A DNA stretch of 64,000 nucleotides from Chthonomonas sp. UBA6659 (GCA_002455425.1 DKKT01000042.1:1-64000); one strand, 5' to 3'; shown: positions 25,213 through 34,678, numbered from the stretch's first letter. A program made the numbers and translations. The notes: generated by a model from the sequence alone, not told the origin.

Positions 25213-25440
25213 TCAGGGGGCTTCGTCCTCGACCTGCCGGCGTCGCCGTCGCCAGACGTCGAGGACGTTGAAGGCCAGGAGTGCCAGCCCAAATACAATG
25301 AACGCGATCGAAAGCCAGCGGGGGCCGCCCACCGAGGGCAGGTCGAGGCCGGTCAGGATCGCCAAGATCGCGAAAGCTCCGACGAGAAGCCTCAACACAC
25401 GGTCGCCGAACTCTCGCCACGCATGCAGGAGGCGGTTCAC
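25213..25440 (-). CDS. Small two-helix membrane protein
   Basis: 75 residues starting with GTG at 25440, whose bases overlap the stop of the J-domain gene (GTGA). Two hydrophobic helices, LRLLVGAFAILAILTGL and WLSIAFIVFGLALLAFNVL, are joined by a short loop, with a basic stretch WRRRRRQ at the end of the second. No known family recognised. The tight coupling suggests it works with the J-domain membrane protein. Confidence 0.65.
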   Translation of the reverse strand: MNRLLHAWREFGDRVLRLLVGAFAILAILTGLDLPSVGGPRWLSIAFIVFGLALLAFNVLDVWRRRRRQVEDEAP

Positions 25441-26504
25441 GCCGGTCTCCTGAACCCGTCGGCGACCATCCAGCCGCAGAGTGCGCCGAGGTAAACGAGG
25501 TTTCCACCCCAGAGCAGGGTCTCTCCCGGTTTGATACCGGATAGTGTGGCGGCTCCCGTCATCAGGAAGGTGACGACGGCGACGGCGATAAGAATGCGCG
25601 TCGTCGAGGCCTGGAAGGCGTTTTGCGCTGCCCCGACCCCGATATAAAGCGCGGCCGCGGCCCAGTAGTTCACGAGCGCCACGACCCCGAGAAGGAGCGT
25701 CGGCGGGACTCGACCCATCGCCGAGCCTTGGGCGACCCAGAATCGGTCGAGGAATCGGCCGAGAGTGAGGCACGCACCCATCGCCACACCGGCGATGAAG
25801 AGCATGACGACCAACGTGACGGTCCAAGACTCGACGGGCTTGCCGAGCACCGGCTTGTCGTTCACGAGCACGACCGCAGCGGCCGTCACGAGCGTGATGC
25901 CGGCGCCGACGAACACCGGAAAGCCGAGCACGTCACCGGGTTGGGCGATCTCGATCCGTTGGTCGGCGAGCGTCATCTCCTCATGCTTGCGCTGGTAGAC
26001 CGGGTTCTGAGGGTCCATCTGCGCTGCGAAGGCGTAGTACTTCGCGGCAGTGTCGTACTGACCGCGCACTCTGGCGACATCGCCGACGATCGCATAGGGA
26101 ATCGGCTCAAGCGGGGCGGTCATAATCGCACGCTTGGCGAGTTGTTCCGCCTGCGCGAATCGGCCCTGCCGAAGAAACTGGACGGCACGGAGCGTATCGG
26201 CCGAAGGGGGCGGCACGCGGCGTGGTGGAGGCGGCGCGTGATGCGTCTTCGGTTGCGGTGCCGGCCGACGGGCGCGCGGCTTGCCCTCCTCCATCGCGAG
26301 GATTCGGTCGTAGCTTGCTCGCCGAAGCGGGTCGCTGAGCGCCTCATAGGCTCGTCCGACCCGGACGAAGTGCTCCGTCGCATCGGCCTCGTGGTTGCGA
26401 TCGGGATGGAGTTCGAGCACGAGCCGTCGATAGGCGGCTCGGATGTCGGCGGCCGTGGCGGAGCGGGCCACGCCGAGCGTTTCATAGTGATTCTTCTCGG
26501 TCAA
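25437..26504 (-). CDS. J-domain membrane protein
   Basis: 355 residues. The N-terminal J domain (~5-70) is complete, with NHYETLGV and the HPD tripeptide in ELHPDRN, so it should stimulate an Hsp70 (DnaK). A Pro/Arg-rich linker, a TPR-like region (FLRQGRFAQAEQLAKRAI, AKYYAFAAQMDPQNPVY) and about six transmembrane helices follow. It lacks the Gly/Phe and zinc-finger regions of true DnaJ, so it is a specialised, membrane-bound co-chaperone. No ATG fits: TTG 26504, five bases after the ispH stop, is chosen. The frame upstream only overlaps ispH. Confidence 0.8.
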   Translation of the reverse strand: MTEKNHYETLGVARSATAADIRAAYRRLVLELHPDRNHEADATEHFVRVGRAYEALSDPLRRASYDRILAMEEGKPRARRPAPQPKTHHAPPPPRRVPPPSADTLRAVQFLRQGRFAQAEQLAKRAIMTAPLEPIPYAIVGDVARVRGQYDTAAKYYAFAAQMDPQNPVYQRKHEEMTLADQRIEIAQPGDVLGFPVFVGAGITLVTAAAVVLVNDKPVLGKPVESWTVTLVVMLFIAGVAMGACLTLGRFLDRFWVAQGSAMGRVPPTLLLGVVALVNYWAAAALYIGVGAAQNAFQASTTRILIAVAVVTFLMTGAATLSGIKPGETLLWGGNLVYLGALCGWMVADGFRRPA

Positions 26505-26509
26505 CGGCT

Positions 26510-27454
26510 CTACCGCGCCATCGCGAGTTGGATGAGCTCGCGATGCGGCGTGAAGTGGACGTCCTCGCGAACAGTTTCGAGGACTTCGACGGCGACGTCG
26601 GTTCGCCCTTCCAGGAGGCTGCCGATCACGTTCTCGACGAGGGCCTCGGGCGTCGATGCGCCGCTCGTGATGCCGACATTCGGATAGTCGGTCCGCCACT
26701 CGTCGCGAACGTCCTCGGGACCCATCAGAAGGTGGGCAACGGACCCACAAGCCTCGGCGACTTCGCGCAGTCGATTGCTGTTCGAAGACGTCTTCGAGCC
26801 TACGACGAGCACGAGCTCACATTGCCGAGCGAGTTCGCGTACGGCAATCTGCCGGTTGGTCGTCGCGTAGCAAATGTCCTCCTTCTTGGGAGTCTGGAGG
26901 TGGGGGAAACGTCGCTGGAGCACCGCAAGTGTCCGATGGACCTCCTCGACGCTGAGCGTCGTTTGGGTCAACACGGCGAGCCGCTCATGTGGAGGAAGCT
27001 CGAGGCGCTCGGCGTCCTCGGGCGTTTCCACGAGAACCATCCGGTCGGGTGCTTCCCCCATCGTGCCTTCGGCCTCGACGTGCCCGACGTGCCCGATGTA
27101 GATCATGAAGAAGCCTTTCCGCGCGTAGTGCCGCGCCTCGTTGTGGACTTTGGTGACGAGCGGACACGTCGCGTCGATGACGGTGAGCCGGCGCTCTTGG
27201 GCTTGCTCGCGCACGGCGGGGCTCACGCCGTGGGCCGAAAACACCACCGGCATCCCCTCCGGGATGTCGCGGACGTCCTCGACGAAGACTACGCCGCGCG
27301 CTTCGAAGGAGCGCACGACCCATTCGTTGTGAACGATCGCATGGCGTACGTACAGCGGGGGGCCATGGACCTTGAGGGCAAGGTCGACGACCTCGATCGC
27401 GTAGGCCACTCCGGCACAGAAGCCGCGCGGCGCGGCGAGGACAATACGTTGCAC
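26510..27454 (-). CDS. ispH: 4-hydroxy-3-methylbut-2-enyl diphosphate reductase
   Basis: 314 residues, last step of the MEP isoprenoid pathway: 2H+/2e- reduction of HMBPP to IPP and DMAPP with a [4Fe-4S] cluster. The three cluster cysteines are seen in PRGFCAGV, IDATCPLV and EDICYATTNRQ. Active-site motifs GHVGHVEAEGTMG, TQTTLS, GSKTSSNSNRL and GITSGASTPE are intact. Start is GTG 27454 with TAGAAT (27460-27465 on this strand) ending 5 nt upstream and no Shine-Dalgarno. First gene of the run ispH, J-domain gene, small membrane gene. Confidence 0.95.
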   Translation of the reverse strand: MQRIVLAAPRGFCAGVAYAIEVVDLALKVHGPPLYVRHAIVHNEWVVRSFEARGVVFVEDVRDIPEGMPVVFSAHGVSPAVREQAQERRLTVIDATCPLVTKVHNEARHYARKGFFMIYIGHVGHVEAEGTMGEAPDRMVLVETPEDAERLELPPHERLAVLTQTTLSVEEVHRTLAVLQRRFPHLQTPKKEDICYATTNRQIAVRELARQCELVLVVGSKTSSNSNRLREVAEACGSVAHLLMGPEDVRDEWRTDYPNVGITSGASTPEALVENVIGSLLEGRTDVAVEVLETVREDVHFTPHRELIQLAMAR

Positions 27455-27500
27455 AACCTATTCTAACGCGCCCGGCTCCATAATCGAGCCCAAGAACGCC

Positions 27501-29228
27501 ATGCCCTACGCCAAACAAGCCCAGTCCCTCGGCGAGATGCTCCGCCTCGCCTGCGCCGCCCGCGGGGAAGAAACCGCCTGCATGGTCCCCTCGAAGCAGG
27601 GCTTCGTACGAACAAGTTATCGCGAATACTGGGAGCGTGTCCGTAGCTTTGCTGCCGCCCTTCAGGCATTGGGGGTGCAACGGGGGGACCGGGTCGTCCT
27701 CTTCTCGGAAAACTGTGTCGAGTGGGCCTGGTGCGATTGGGCGCTGCAGACCCTGGGCGCGGTCACGGTGCCGATCTACCCGACCTTACCCCCCGACCAG
27801 GCGCAGTACATCGTGAGCGATGCCGGAGCTCGGCTCGTGCTCGCCGGCTCCGATGATCTCGCCGGGCGCGTAGCCGGGATGGACGGTGTTCGGATCGAGC
27901 CGCTGCGCGGCAAAGGAAGCCTGGCGGAAAGGGCCGACAGTGCCACTCTGGACGAGTCCGCGTGGATCGCGGCGATGGGCGAGATTCATCGCGAGGATCT
28001 CGCCACGATCATCTACACGAGCGGCACGACCGGAAACCCGAAGGGCGCGATGCTTCCCCATCGGGCGTTCCTTCACCTCGTCGACGCGATCCGCGCGAAT
28101 CTCCCGGTCGACGAGAACGACATCTTCCTGAGCTTCCTACCGCTGTCCCACGTGTACGAGCGCATGGCCGGCCACATCTTCCCGATCGGGATCGGGGCCA
28201 CGATCGCGTACTCCCAGAGTCTCGCCACCCTCTCCAAGGATATCGAAACCGTGCGGCCGACGATCATGCTCTGCGTCCCCCGCTTCCTCGAAGCGATCCG
28301 GGGCCGCGTGATCGACGCGGTGGAGAAACAGGGTGGCCTGAAGCTGAAGCTGTTCCGGTGGGCGCTCGCGCAAGGCGTCAAGCGGGCAAGAGGCGAATTC
28401 GCGCCGTTCTCCGGGATCCTCGACGCCTTGGTAGGCAAGAAGATCCGGGAGCGGCTCGGCGGGCGCATGCGCTTCCTCGTCTCCGGTGGCGCGGCCCTCC
28501 CGCCCCCGATCGCGGAGTTCTACATGGCGTTCCGGATCCATGTGCTCCAGGGTTACGGGTTGACCGAGACTTGCGGTGCGAACGCCGTCAACCATCCCGA
28601 CGACAATCGGTATGAGACGGTCGGACGACCGATCCCGGGAGTCGAGATGAAGTTGGGGCCGGACGGTGAGATCTTGATTTCCGGGCCGGCGGTGATGCTC
28701 GGCTATTTCAACCTGCCCGACGCGACCCGGGAGGCGATCGACGCCGACGGCTGGTTCCACACCGGAGACATCGGAGCCTTCGAAGGGCAGAACCTCAGGA
28801 TCACGGACCGGAAGAAGGACTTGATCGTTCTTGCGAACGGCAAGAACGTCGCCCCCCAGGTGATCGAGAACAAGGTCCGGGAGAGCGTCTACATCGCCGA
28901 AGCCGTGCTCTTCGGCGACGCGATGGAGTACTGCTGCGCCTTGATCGTCCCGGACTTCGACAAGGTCAAGGCGTTCTGCAAAGAGAAGGGGCTGCCTCAC
29001 GACTCCAACGAGGCGATGACCGCACACGAGGAGGTCAAAGCCTTGATCAAGGGCGAGATCGATGCGATCAACAAGACGTTGGCCGACTATGAGAAGGTCA
29101 AGCGCCATACCCTGTTGAACCACAGTTTCTCGATCGAGTCCGGCGAACTGACCCCCTCGATGAAGGTGAAGCGCAAGGTCGTGCTTCAGCGGTACGCCGA
29201 TCTCATCAAAGGGATGCAGCGAGGCTGA
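27501..29228 (+). CDS. Long-chain fatty-acid-CoA ligase (AMP-forming)
   Basis: 575 residues. ANL-superfamily acyl-CoA synthetase of the FadD15 type: P-loop IIYTSGTTGNPKG, LSFLPLSHVYER, GYGLTETCG, and GWFHTGDIGAFEGQNLRITDRKKD with the catalytic C-terminal region ANGKNVAPQVIENKV. It activates fatty acids to acyl-CoA for degradation or lipid synthesis. ATG 27501 gives the family's usual length. A CATAAT lies 16 nt upstream, and the gene diverges from ispH in a 46-bp gap. The dipeptide-epimerase gene starts 1 bp after its stop, so the two are co-transcribed. Confidence 0.9.
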   Translation: MPYAKQAQSLGEMLRLACAARGEETACMVPSKQGFVRTSYREYWERVRSFAAALQALGVQRGDRVVLFSENCVEWAWCDWALQTLGAVTVPIYPTLPPDQAQYIVSDAGARLVLAGSDDLAGRVAGMDGVRIEPLRGKGSLAERADSATLDESAWIAAMGEIHREDLATIIYTSGTTGNPKGAMLPHRAFLHLVDAIRANLPVDENDIFLSFLPLSHVYERMAGHIFPIGIGATIAYSQSLATLSKDIETVRPTIMLCVPRFLEAIRGRVIDAVEKQGGLKLKLFRWALAQGVKRARGEFAPFSGILDALVGKKIRERLGGRMRFLVSGGAALPPPIAEFYMAFRIHVLQGYGLTETCGANAVNHPDDNRYETVGRPIPGVEMKLGPDGEILISGPAVMLGYFNLPDATREAIDADGWFHTGDIGAFEGQNLRITDRKKDLIVLANGKNVAPQVIENKVRESVYIAEAVLFGDAMEYCCALIVPDFDKVKAFCKEKGLPHDSNEAMTAHEEVKALIKGEIDAINKTLADYEKVKRHTLLNHSFSIESGELTPSMKVKRKVVLQRYADLIKGMQRG

Positions 29229-29229
29229 T

Positions 29230-30303
29230 ATGGAGGTCGAGCTCAGGATCATCGCGGTCACCAAACGCTTCCCCCTTCGCATCAGCCGGGGCGTCATGTC
29301 TGGCTCCCAAAACCTCTTCGTGCTCGTTCACGATGACGGAGTCACCGGTCTCGGCGAGGCGGCCCCTGGGACGGGTCACGATCCCGAGACGTTCGCCGAG
29401 GAATGCCGCGGGCAGCTCGGGCGTTTCTGCGGCGAACCTGAGTTTCTTCCCTTGGTTCACGAGGCGGCCGACGCCTCGACCTTGGCCGGCTTCGCCCCGC
29501 TCTTTGCGGCCATGCGCGATGCTGGGCTCCTGGCACCGGCAATGGCGGCGCTCGACATGGCGGTCTGGGATTTGGCTGCGAAGCGCCTTGGTCAGCCGCT
29601 CTGGCACCTTTTCGGCCTGCAACGCACCCAGGTTGCGACGTCGGTGACCGTCGGGATCAATCCGCCCGACGTGGTCGGTGAGCGCGCACGCGAAGTACTC
29701 GCCCGCACCGGAGCCAAGGCGCTCAAGGTCAAGCTGGGCTCTCCGGAAGGTTGTGAGCACGATCGTGCGTCGTTCATTGCTGCGGCAACCGCCGCTCGCG
29801 AAGTCGGTGCGTTGACGCGAGTCGACGCGAACGGGGGTTGGACCGTCTCGGAGGCTGAGGACATGATCGGATGGCTTGCCGACAACGGGTGCGACTACGT
29901 CGAGCAGCCGCTAGCCAAGGGTGAAGAGGAGCGTCTCGCCGCTTTGCGACCGAGCCCGATCCCGATCTTCGTCGATGAGAGCGTCCACTTCGTGGAGGAC
30001 ATCGCACCCGTTGCCGATCATGTCGACGGCGCGAACCTCAAGTTGATGAAGTGTGGCGGCCTCACCGAAGCGCTTCGGATCGTGGCCGAAGCTCGTCACC
30101 GCGGCCTCGGAACGATGATCGGCTGCATGGGCGAATCCTCGGTCGCGATCAGCGCCGGAGCGGCGATCGGGAGCGCGATGGATCACATCGACCTCGATTC
30201 GCAACTGAATCTGCTCGATGATCCCGCGACCGGAGCCCCCCTGGTCGACGGATGCCTGGTCCCGCCCGACGCGCCCGGACATGGGGCGGCGTTGACCCGG
30301 TAG
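29230..30303 (+). CDS. Dipeptide epimerase, enolase superfamily (MR/MLE)
   Basis: 357 residues. The capping domain is followed by a TIM barrel with the acid-base lysine motif LKVKLG (~160), metal ligands in VDANGGW (Asp), VEQPL (Glu) and VDESV (Asp), the opposite lysine in LKLMKCGG, and GCMGESS. This set fits L-Ala-D/L-Glu epimerase and related dipeptide epimerases, which interconvert dipeptides from murein. The nearby fucosidase and the peptide ABC ATPase fit a scavenging role. Exact dipeptide preference is not readable. Confidence 0.87.
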   Translation: MEVELRIIAVTKRFPLRISRGVMSGSQNLFVLVHDDGVTGLGEAAPGTGHDPETFAEECRGQLGRFCGEPEFLPLVHEAADASTLAGFAPLFAAMRDAGLLAPAMAALDMAVWDLAAKRLGQPLWHLFGLQRTQVATSVTVGINPPDVVGERAREVLARTGAKALKVKLGSPEGCEHDRASFIAAATAAREVGALTRVDANGGWTVSEAEDMIGWLADNGCDYVEQPLAKGEEERLAALRPSPIPIFVDESVHFVEDIAPVADHVDGANLKLMKCGGLTEALRIVAEARHRGLGTMIGCMGESSVAISAGAAIGSAMDHIDLDSQLNLLDDPATGAPLVDGCLVPPDAPGHGAALTR

Positions 30304-30312
30304 CCTGGCGAC

Positions 30313-31572
30313 ATGATCCAGGACTGGTTCCTCGACGCGAAGCTCGGCATCTTCATCCATTGGGGCATCTACGCGGTGGACGGAATTGCGGAATCGTGGG
30401 CGTTCTTCAACGGCACGGTGTCCCACGAAGAATACACGCGGCAGCTGGACGGTTTCACCGCGGAGCGCTGGGACCCTGACGCCTGGGCGGCGCTGTTTGC
30501 CCGTTCGGGTGCTCGGTACGTGGTCCTGACGAGCAAGCACCATGACGGGGTCGCACTCTGGGACACGCGCGCGAGCGATCTCAGCGTGGTCAAGAAAACG
30601 CCCGCGGGCCGCGACCTGATCCGGCCCTATCTCGACGCGTTGCGTCGCCACGGACTCCGAGCCGGGCTCTACTTCTCGCACCTCGATTGGACCCATCCCG
30701 ACTACGCGTCGATCGGCTCCGACGATCCCAAAGCAAACCCGTTCGCATTCCGGCAGGGAGCGACCGACCCCGATGGGTGGGGACGCTTCTTGGAGTTCCA
30801 CCGGGCCCAACTCAAGGAACTTTGCACCGAATACGGCCCGATCGATCTGCTTTGGTTTGACGGAGACTGGGAGCGCGACGCCCAAACCTGGCACATGGCC
30901 GAGCTTCGCGAGCAACTCCACGGATGGCAACCGGAAGTCGTCCTGAACTCGCGGATGCAGGGGTACGGGGACTACAAAACGCCCGAGCAAGGGATGCCGA
31001 TCGTCGCTCCCGAGGGTCCGTGGGAGTTCTGTATGACGATCAACGACTCGTGGGGCTATCAGGGAAGCGATCGCCGCTACAAATCCCCCCAGATCGTGCT
31101 CCAGACCTTCTGCGAGACGATCGGAATGGGCGGGAACCTCCTCCTGGACGTCGGGCCTATGGAAGACGGCACGATTCCCCCTGAACAGGTCGAGGTGCTC
31201 GAGCACCTTGGGCGATGGATCGGGCGCCACGCGGAGTCGGTCTACGGCACGCGGGCCGGACTTCCGTTCGGCCACTTCTGGGGCCCCTCGACCCTCAGCC
31301 AGGACCGGTCCCGGCTCTATCTGATGATCTTGGGTCACCCCCGCGGGCAGGTTTGCCTCCGAGGTTTGAAGAACGCCGTGACTCGGGCCACGGCACTCGG
31401 GAGCGGAGCCGAGGTCGGCGTCCGGCGACTGGGCGGTGCGGACTGGATGCAGGTGCCGGGGGTCCTCTGGCTGGACGTCCCGCCTGACGCTCTTGAGCCC
31501 GAGATCACGGTCCTGCGCCTTGAGCTCGAGGGTCCCCTCGATCTCTATCGCGGCGGCGGGCAAGGGGTTTGA
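30313..31572 (+). CDS. Alpha-L-fucosidase, GH29
   Basis: 419 residues. N-terminal KLGIFIHWGIYAV, SKHHDGVALWDT (His pair in the active site) and LLWFDGDWERD with the catalytic nucleophile Asp define GH29; MGGNLLLDVGPMEDGTIP follows, typical of the barrel end. A small beta domain finishes the protein. No signal peptide is visible, so it may act on imported fuco-oligosaccharides in the cytoplasm. It follows the epimerase by 9 bp; the TAGCCT before its ATG is partly the previous stop codon. Confidence 0.92.
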   Translation: MIQDWFLDAKLGIFIHWGIYAVDGIAESWAFFNGTVSHEEYTRQLDGFTAERWDPDAWAALFARSGARYVVLTSKHHDGVALWDTRASDLSVVKKTPAGRDLIRPYLDALRRHGLRAGLYFSHLDWTHPDYASIGSDDPKANPFAFRQGATDPDGWGRFLEFHRAQLKELCTEYGPIDLLWFDGDWERDAQTWHMAELREQLHGWQPEVVLNSRMQGYGDYKTPEQGMPIVAPEGPWEFCMTINDSWGYQGSDRRYKSPQIVLQTFCETIGMGGNLLLDVGPMEDGTIPPEQVEVLEHLGRWIGRHAESVYGTRAGLPFGHFWGPSTLSQDRSRLYLMILGHPRGQVCLRGLKNAVTRATALGSGAEVGVRRLGGADWMQVPGVLWLDVPPDALEPEITVLRLELEGPLDLYRGGGQGV

Positions 31573-31689
31573 CGGCTCTCCCACGGCGGTAAGTGCGGAC
31601 AGGTTCGGTGCAGCGAGGCGAACGCGGGAGGTGGTCCCGGGTTAACATCTCCGGCCCTCCTCAACCGGTTCGGGCTATGCCCTCACCGA

Positions 31690-31712
31690 CTTCTCCTGCT
31701 GAGGAGGAGAAG
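31690..31712. terminator. Hairpin between convergent genes
   Basis: CTTCTCCT (31690-31697) and AGGAGAAG (31705-31712) form an 8-bp stem with a 7-nt loop, between the fucosidase stop and the opposing stop at 31716. No T-tract follows on the plus strand, so the role is tentative. Confidence 0.35.
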
Positions 31713-31715
31713 TAC

Positions 31716-32306
31716 TCAGGACGTCGACGCCCACTCCCGCAGGCGGGCGATGAGCTTCTCGGAATAGAACAGGTTTCCGAGCAGGGTCGCGCGTTCGCGA
31801 GGTTCGATCGAGAGCCGGATCGGGCGATCCCCGGCGACCCCTTCGACCGCGATCCAGCGCCCCAGCAGGACCCAGGAGTGGGGGTTCCATCGGATGCGTA
31901 CCTTTCGGACGTCTTCGCGTGGGAACGTCACTCGCACCGTCTCCCCCACGAACTCGAGCCGATCAGGATGGACCACGAGGTAGCCGACGTCTTCGTGGGC
32001 GTCAAGGGCGCTTCGAAAACTCGGACGGGCGATGCCGACGAAGAAGCGCTCCGGCCCGCGGGTTCCGGTGAAGCCCAATCGACGGGCCAACTCGCGCTTC
32101 ATCCAGCCATTGCCGAAGAATCCGAGGAAGTTCAGCGCGAGCCAGCCGACGATCGGGAACGCGACGAAGCATGCGAGGGACGGCATGCCGAACGGATCTT
32201 CCGGGCGGAATCGGATCAGGCCGATGACGAGGAGCGGAACGCAGAACAGAGCCGGCAGGAGATTGCCCAAGATCTTCCTCGATCGAGACCATACGAGCTC
32301 GGGCAC
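31716..32306 (-). CDS. Hypothetical membrane protein with two N-terminal helices
   Basis: 196 residues. Two hydrophobic segments (ILGNLLPALFCVPLLVIGLI and ACFVAFPIVGWLALNFLGFFG) anchor a ~120-residue soluble domain with alternating strands (VGYLVVHPDRLEFVGETVRVTFPREDVRKVRI), reminiscent of PH-like membrane-associated domains; this resemblance is weak. GTG 32306 is chosen: TATGAT (32313-32318 on this strand) ends exactly 6 nt before it. Confidence 0.72.
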   Translation of the reverse strand: MPELVWSRSRKILGNLLPALFCVPLLVIGLIRFRPEDPFGMPSLACFVAFPIVGWLALNFLGFFGNGWMKRELARRLGFTGTRGPERFFVGIARPSFRSALDAHEDVGYLVVHPDRLEFVGETVRVTFPREDVRKVRIRWNPHSWVLLGRWIAVEGVAGDRPIRLSIEPRERATLLGNLFYSEKLIARLREWASTS

Positions 32307-32327
32307 GCTCGCATCATACCGCCGCCA

Positions 32328-34568
32328 TCACGCCGCTTCGGCGCTTCGGTACTGCTTGAGGTCGGCGAGAGCGAGGTCGGCGAGCTTGGCGATCTGGGTG
32401 ATCGCCGCCTGGCGTGCCGCGCGCGACTGTTGGGGAGCGAGCCGCTCGTACTGGGCACATGCTTCGGCGAGGTCATGGGCGCCAAGAGTCATCGAGCTAC
32501 CCTTCAGCGCGTGCGCGAGGCGTTCGGCTTGGTGAAGATCGTCGACCGATCCGTGGAGAGCGGCGATGCGCTCTCGAGTCGTGACTTCGAACTCGTCGCA
32601 CAGAGCGGCCAGGAAGCCGGCATCGCCGGCGGCGAGCGCATGCAGTGTGGCTTCGTCGATGCCCGTGGTGTTTCTCGTTTCCGTGGCGACACGGAGTGGC
32701 AGGCGCACCGCGAAAGTGCTCCCCTCACCGACACGGCTCATCACGACGATCGTGCCCCCCATCATGGTGACGAGTTCACGGCAGATCGCGAGGCCAAGCC
32801 CGGTGCCGCCATAGCGTCGGGTCGTACTACCATCCGCTTGGGTGAAGCTCTCGAATATGGCGTCGAGACGATCCTCCGGAATGCCAATGCCGGTGTCCTG
32901 GACCTCGAACTGGACGTCGACGCCGCCGTCGCTCCGCTCCTGCGAGGAGGCTCGCAGCGTCACGGAGCCCTCGTGGGTGAACTTGATCGCGTTCTGGAGA
33001 AGACAGCCGAGCACCTGCTGAATCCGTGCGCGGTCCCCGTAGACCCGGACATCGTCACCTTGGACCGAGACGGACCACTCGAGGCCTTTCTCCGCGGCCC
33101 GTCTGGAAAACGTGCTTTCGATCGTCGCGGCCACGTGCTGGAGTTCGAGCGGGGCCGAGTCGATGAGCATCTTGCCCGACTCGATCTGGGACACGTCGAG
33201 AATGTCCGAAATCAGCTGAACGAGGCCCTCCAGACAGTCGCGCATGGTTGCGACGTGGCTGGTTTGCTCGTCGGTCAACGCGGTCGTCGTAAGAAGCTCG
33301 AGGAGTCCGAGCGCGCCATGAAGGGGCGTCCGCAGCTCGTGGCTCACGTTCGCCAGCAACGTCGACTTGGCTTTGCTGGCGGCCTCTGCCTGATCCATCG
33401 CGATCCTCAATTCGCGCTCGGCAAGCCGACTCTCGGTCACATCGCGCGAGGTGACGACGACCGCGTGGACCCGTTCGTCGTGAAGCAGGTTGTTCCCGAT
33501 CGCCTCAAGATGTCTCCACTCCCCGTTCTTGTGGCGGAAGCGGAACGAGACGGGCGGGGCGACCCCTGCTTGAGTTGTCGCGTCGAGGAACCTCTGGGCC
33601 ACAAGTTCGAGATCGTCGGGATGCACCAGGTCGAACGCGAGGTTTCCGACCAGTTCTTCCGGCTCGTACCCAAGGATGCGATGGATCGACGGACTTTCGT
33701 AGAGGATTCGACCCTGAGCATCGAGGAGCGAAATGATGTCGGTTCCGTGTTCGATCAGGTTGCGAAAGCGCTCTTCGCTTTCCCGCAACCAGTCTTCGTT
33801 GAGTCGGGCGCGAGTGATGTCTTCGGCGGCACCGAGGACCCGGTTCGGCCCGACGAGGATCTGGTGGCTTCGAATCCACCGGTACTCGCCTTGCGAGTCC
33901 AGGAAGCGGTACTCCGCGGCCCGAACCTCACCCGGTTCGGTTTGGAGCATCTCGACGCCGTGCTGGATGAGCCGATTCCGGTCTTCCGGGTGGATGCGAT
34001 CGATGAGGTTGCCGCCGAACGCCAGGATCTCGTCCGGCGTGAACCCGAAGGTCCGCGTCGCCGAGGTGCTGCAGTAGAGGTTGCGGCCTTCAGCGAGGTC
34101 GTAGAGGTAAAGCGTGCTCGGCGAGCAGTCGGCGATCTGCTGGATGAACTGTTCGCGGGCTCGCAGAGTTTGGTCGCGCTGGAAGCGCTCGGTGACATCA
34201 CGCGCGACCCAGTAAAGCAAGCGCTGATCGAGATCGGGACGGATCACGAACGCATGTCGACCCGCATTGCCGGCGGGGTCGATCACGGTCACTTCGACTT
34301 CGGTCGCCGCATCCCCGCTGAGCAATACCTCCGCGATCGCGTGGTGAAGCGTCGCCTGGGCAACTTCATCGAACCGGGCGAAGACGCTGACCGAGTCGCC
34401 CTCGTGGGTGGCCAACGCGCGGTGCCATGCCGGGTTGGCGACAATCAGATTGCCCTCGAAGTCGGTGACCCCCATGAGGTCGGCGGACCAGGCGAACAGG
34501 CGCGACACGGTGTCGGCGGTCGAAACCGAATCCTGCTGACCGTTGGGAGCATCGGATGGGCACATCAC
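32328..34568 (-). CDS. Soluble sensor histidine kinase: three PAS domains, HisKA, HATPase, Hpt
   Basis: 746 residues, no transmembrane helix. PAS-like domains at ~20-125, 140-255 and 265-380 (each ending in a DVTE/DITR pattern), HisKA with SHELRTPLHGAL (His410), HATPase_c with N-box QNAIKF, DTGIGIP and GGTGLGLAI, then a C-terminal Hpt domain with LAHALKGSSMTLGA. A receiver domain, which normally sits between ATPase and Hpt in such phosphorelay kinases, is missing, so a separate REC protein must connect them. Starts GTG 34568 or the ATG directly after, preceded by AAGATAAGAGG. It diverges from the HIT gene. Confidence 0.9.
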   Translation of the reverse strand: MMCPSDAPNGQQDSVSTADTVSRLFAWSADLMGVTDFEGNLIVANPAWHRALATHEGDSVSVFARFDEVAQATLHHAIAEVLLSGDAATEVEVTVIDPAGNAGRHAFVIRPDLDQRLLYWVARDVTERFQRDQTLRAREQFIQQIADCSPSTLYLYDLAEGRNLYCSTSATRTFGFTPDEILAFGGNLIDRIHPEDRNRLIQHGVEMLQTEPGEVRAAEYRFLDSQGEYRWIRSHQILVGPNRVLGAAEDITRARLNEDWLRESEERFRNLIEHGTDIISLLDAQGRILYESPSIHRILGYEPEELVGNLAFDLVHPDDLELVAQRFLDATTQAGVAPPVSFRFRHKNGEWRHLEAIGNNLLHDERVHAVVVTSRDVTESRLAERELRIAMDQAEAASKAKSTLLANVSHELRTPLHGALGLLELLTTTALTDEQTSHVATMRDCLEGLVQLISDILDVSQIESGKMLIDSAPLELQHVAATIESTFSRRAAEKGLEWSVSVQGDDVRVYGDRARIQQVLGCLLQNAIKFTHEGSVTLRASSQERSDGGVDVQFEVQDTGIGIPEDRLDAIFESFTQADGSTTRRYGGTGLGLAICRELVTMMGGTIVVMSRVGEGSTFAVRLPLRVATETRNTTGIDEATLHALAAGDAGFLAALCDEFEVTTRERIAALHGSVDDLHQAERLAHALKGSSMTLGAHDLAEACAQYERLAPQQSRAARQAAITQIAKLADLALADLKQYRSAEAA

Positions 34569-34666
34569 CTCTTATCTTTGGCGTGTCGCTCGCCCTCGTG
34601 CAGGGTTTGTTCGGCGGCTCGGCCCCGCGCACCGGGCTGACGCCTCGCGTTCGTGGCGCGAGATTG

Positions 34667-34672
34667 TATAAC
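34667..34672 (+). promoter_or_regulatory. -10 hexamer TATAAC for the HIT gene
   Basis: TATAAC, one base from the sigma-70 consensus, ends 6 nt before ATG 34679. No -35 box at 16-18 bp is evident. Transcription should start at or within a base of the ATG. Confidence 0.5.
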
Positions 34673-34678
34673 GGAACC

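Noticed and set aside
30301..30306. TAGCCT 6 nt before the fucosidase start as leaderless -10
   Set aside because: TAG is the stop codon of the preceding gene and the two are likely co-transcribed, so the match may be chance.
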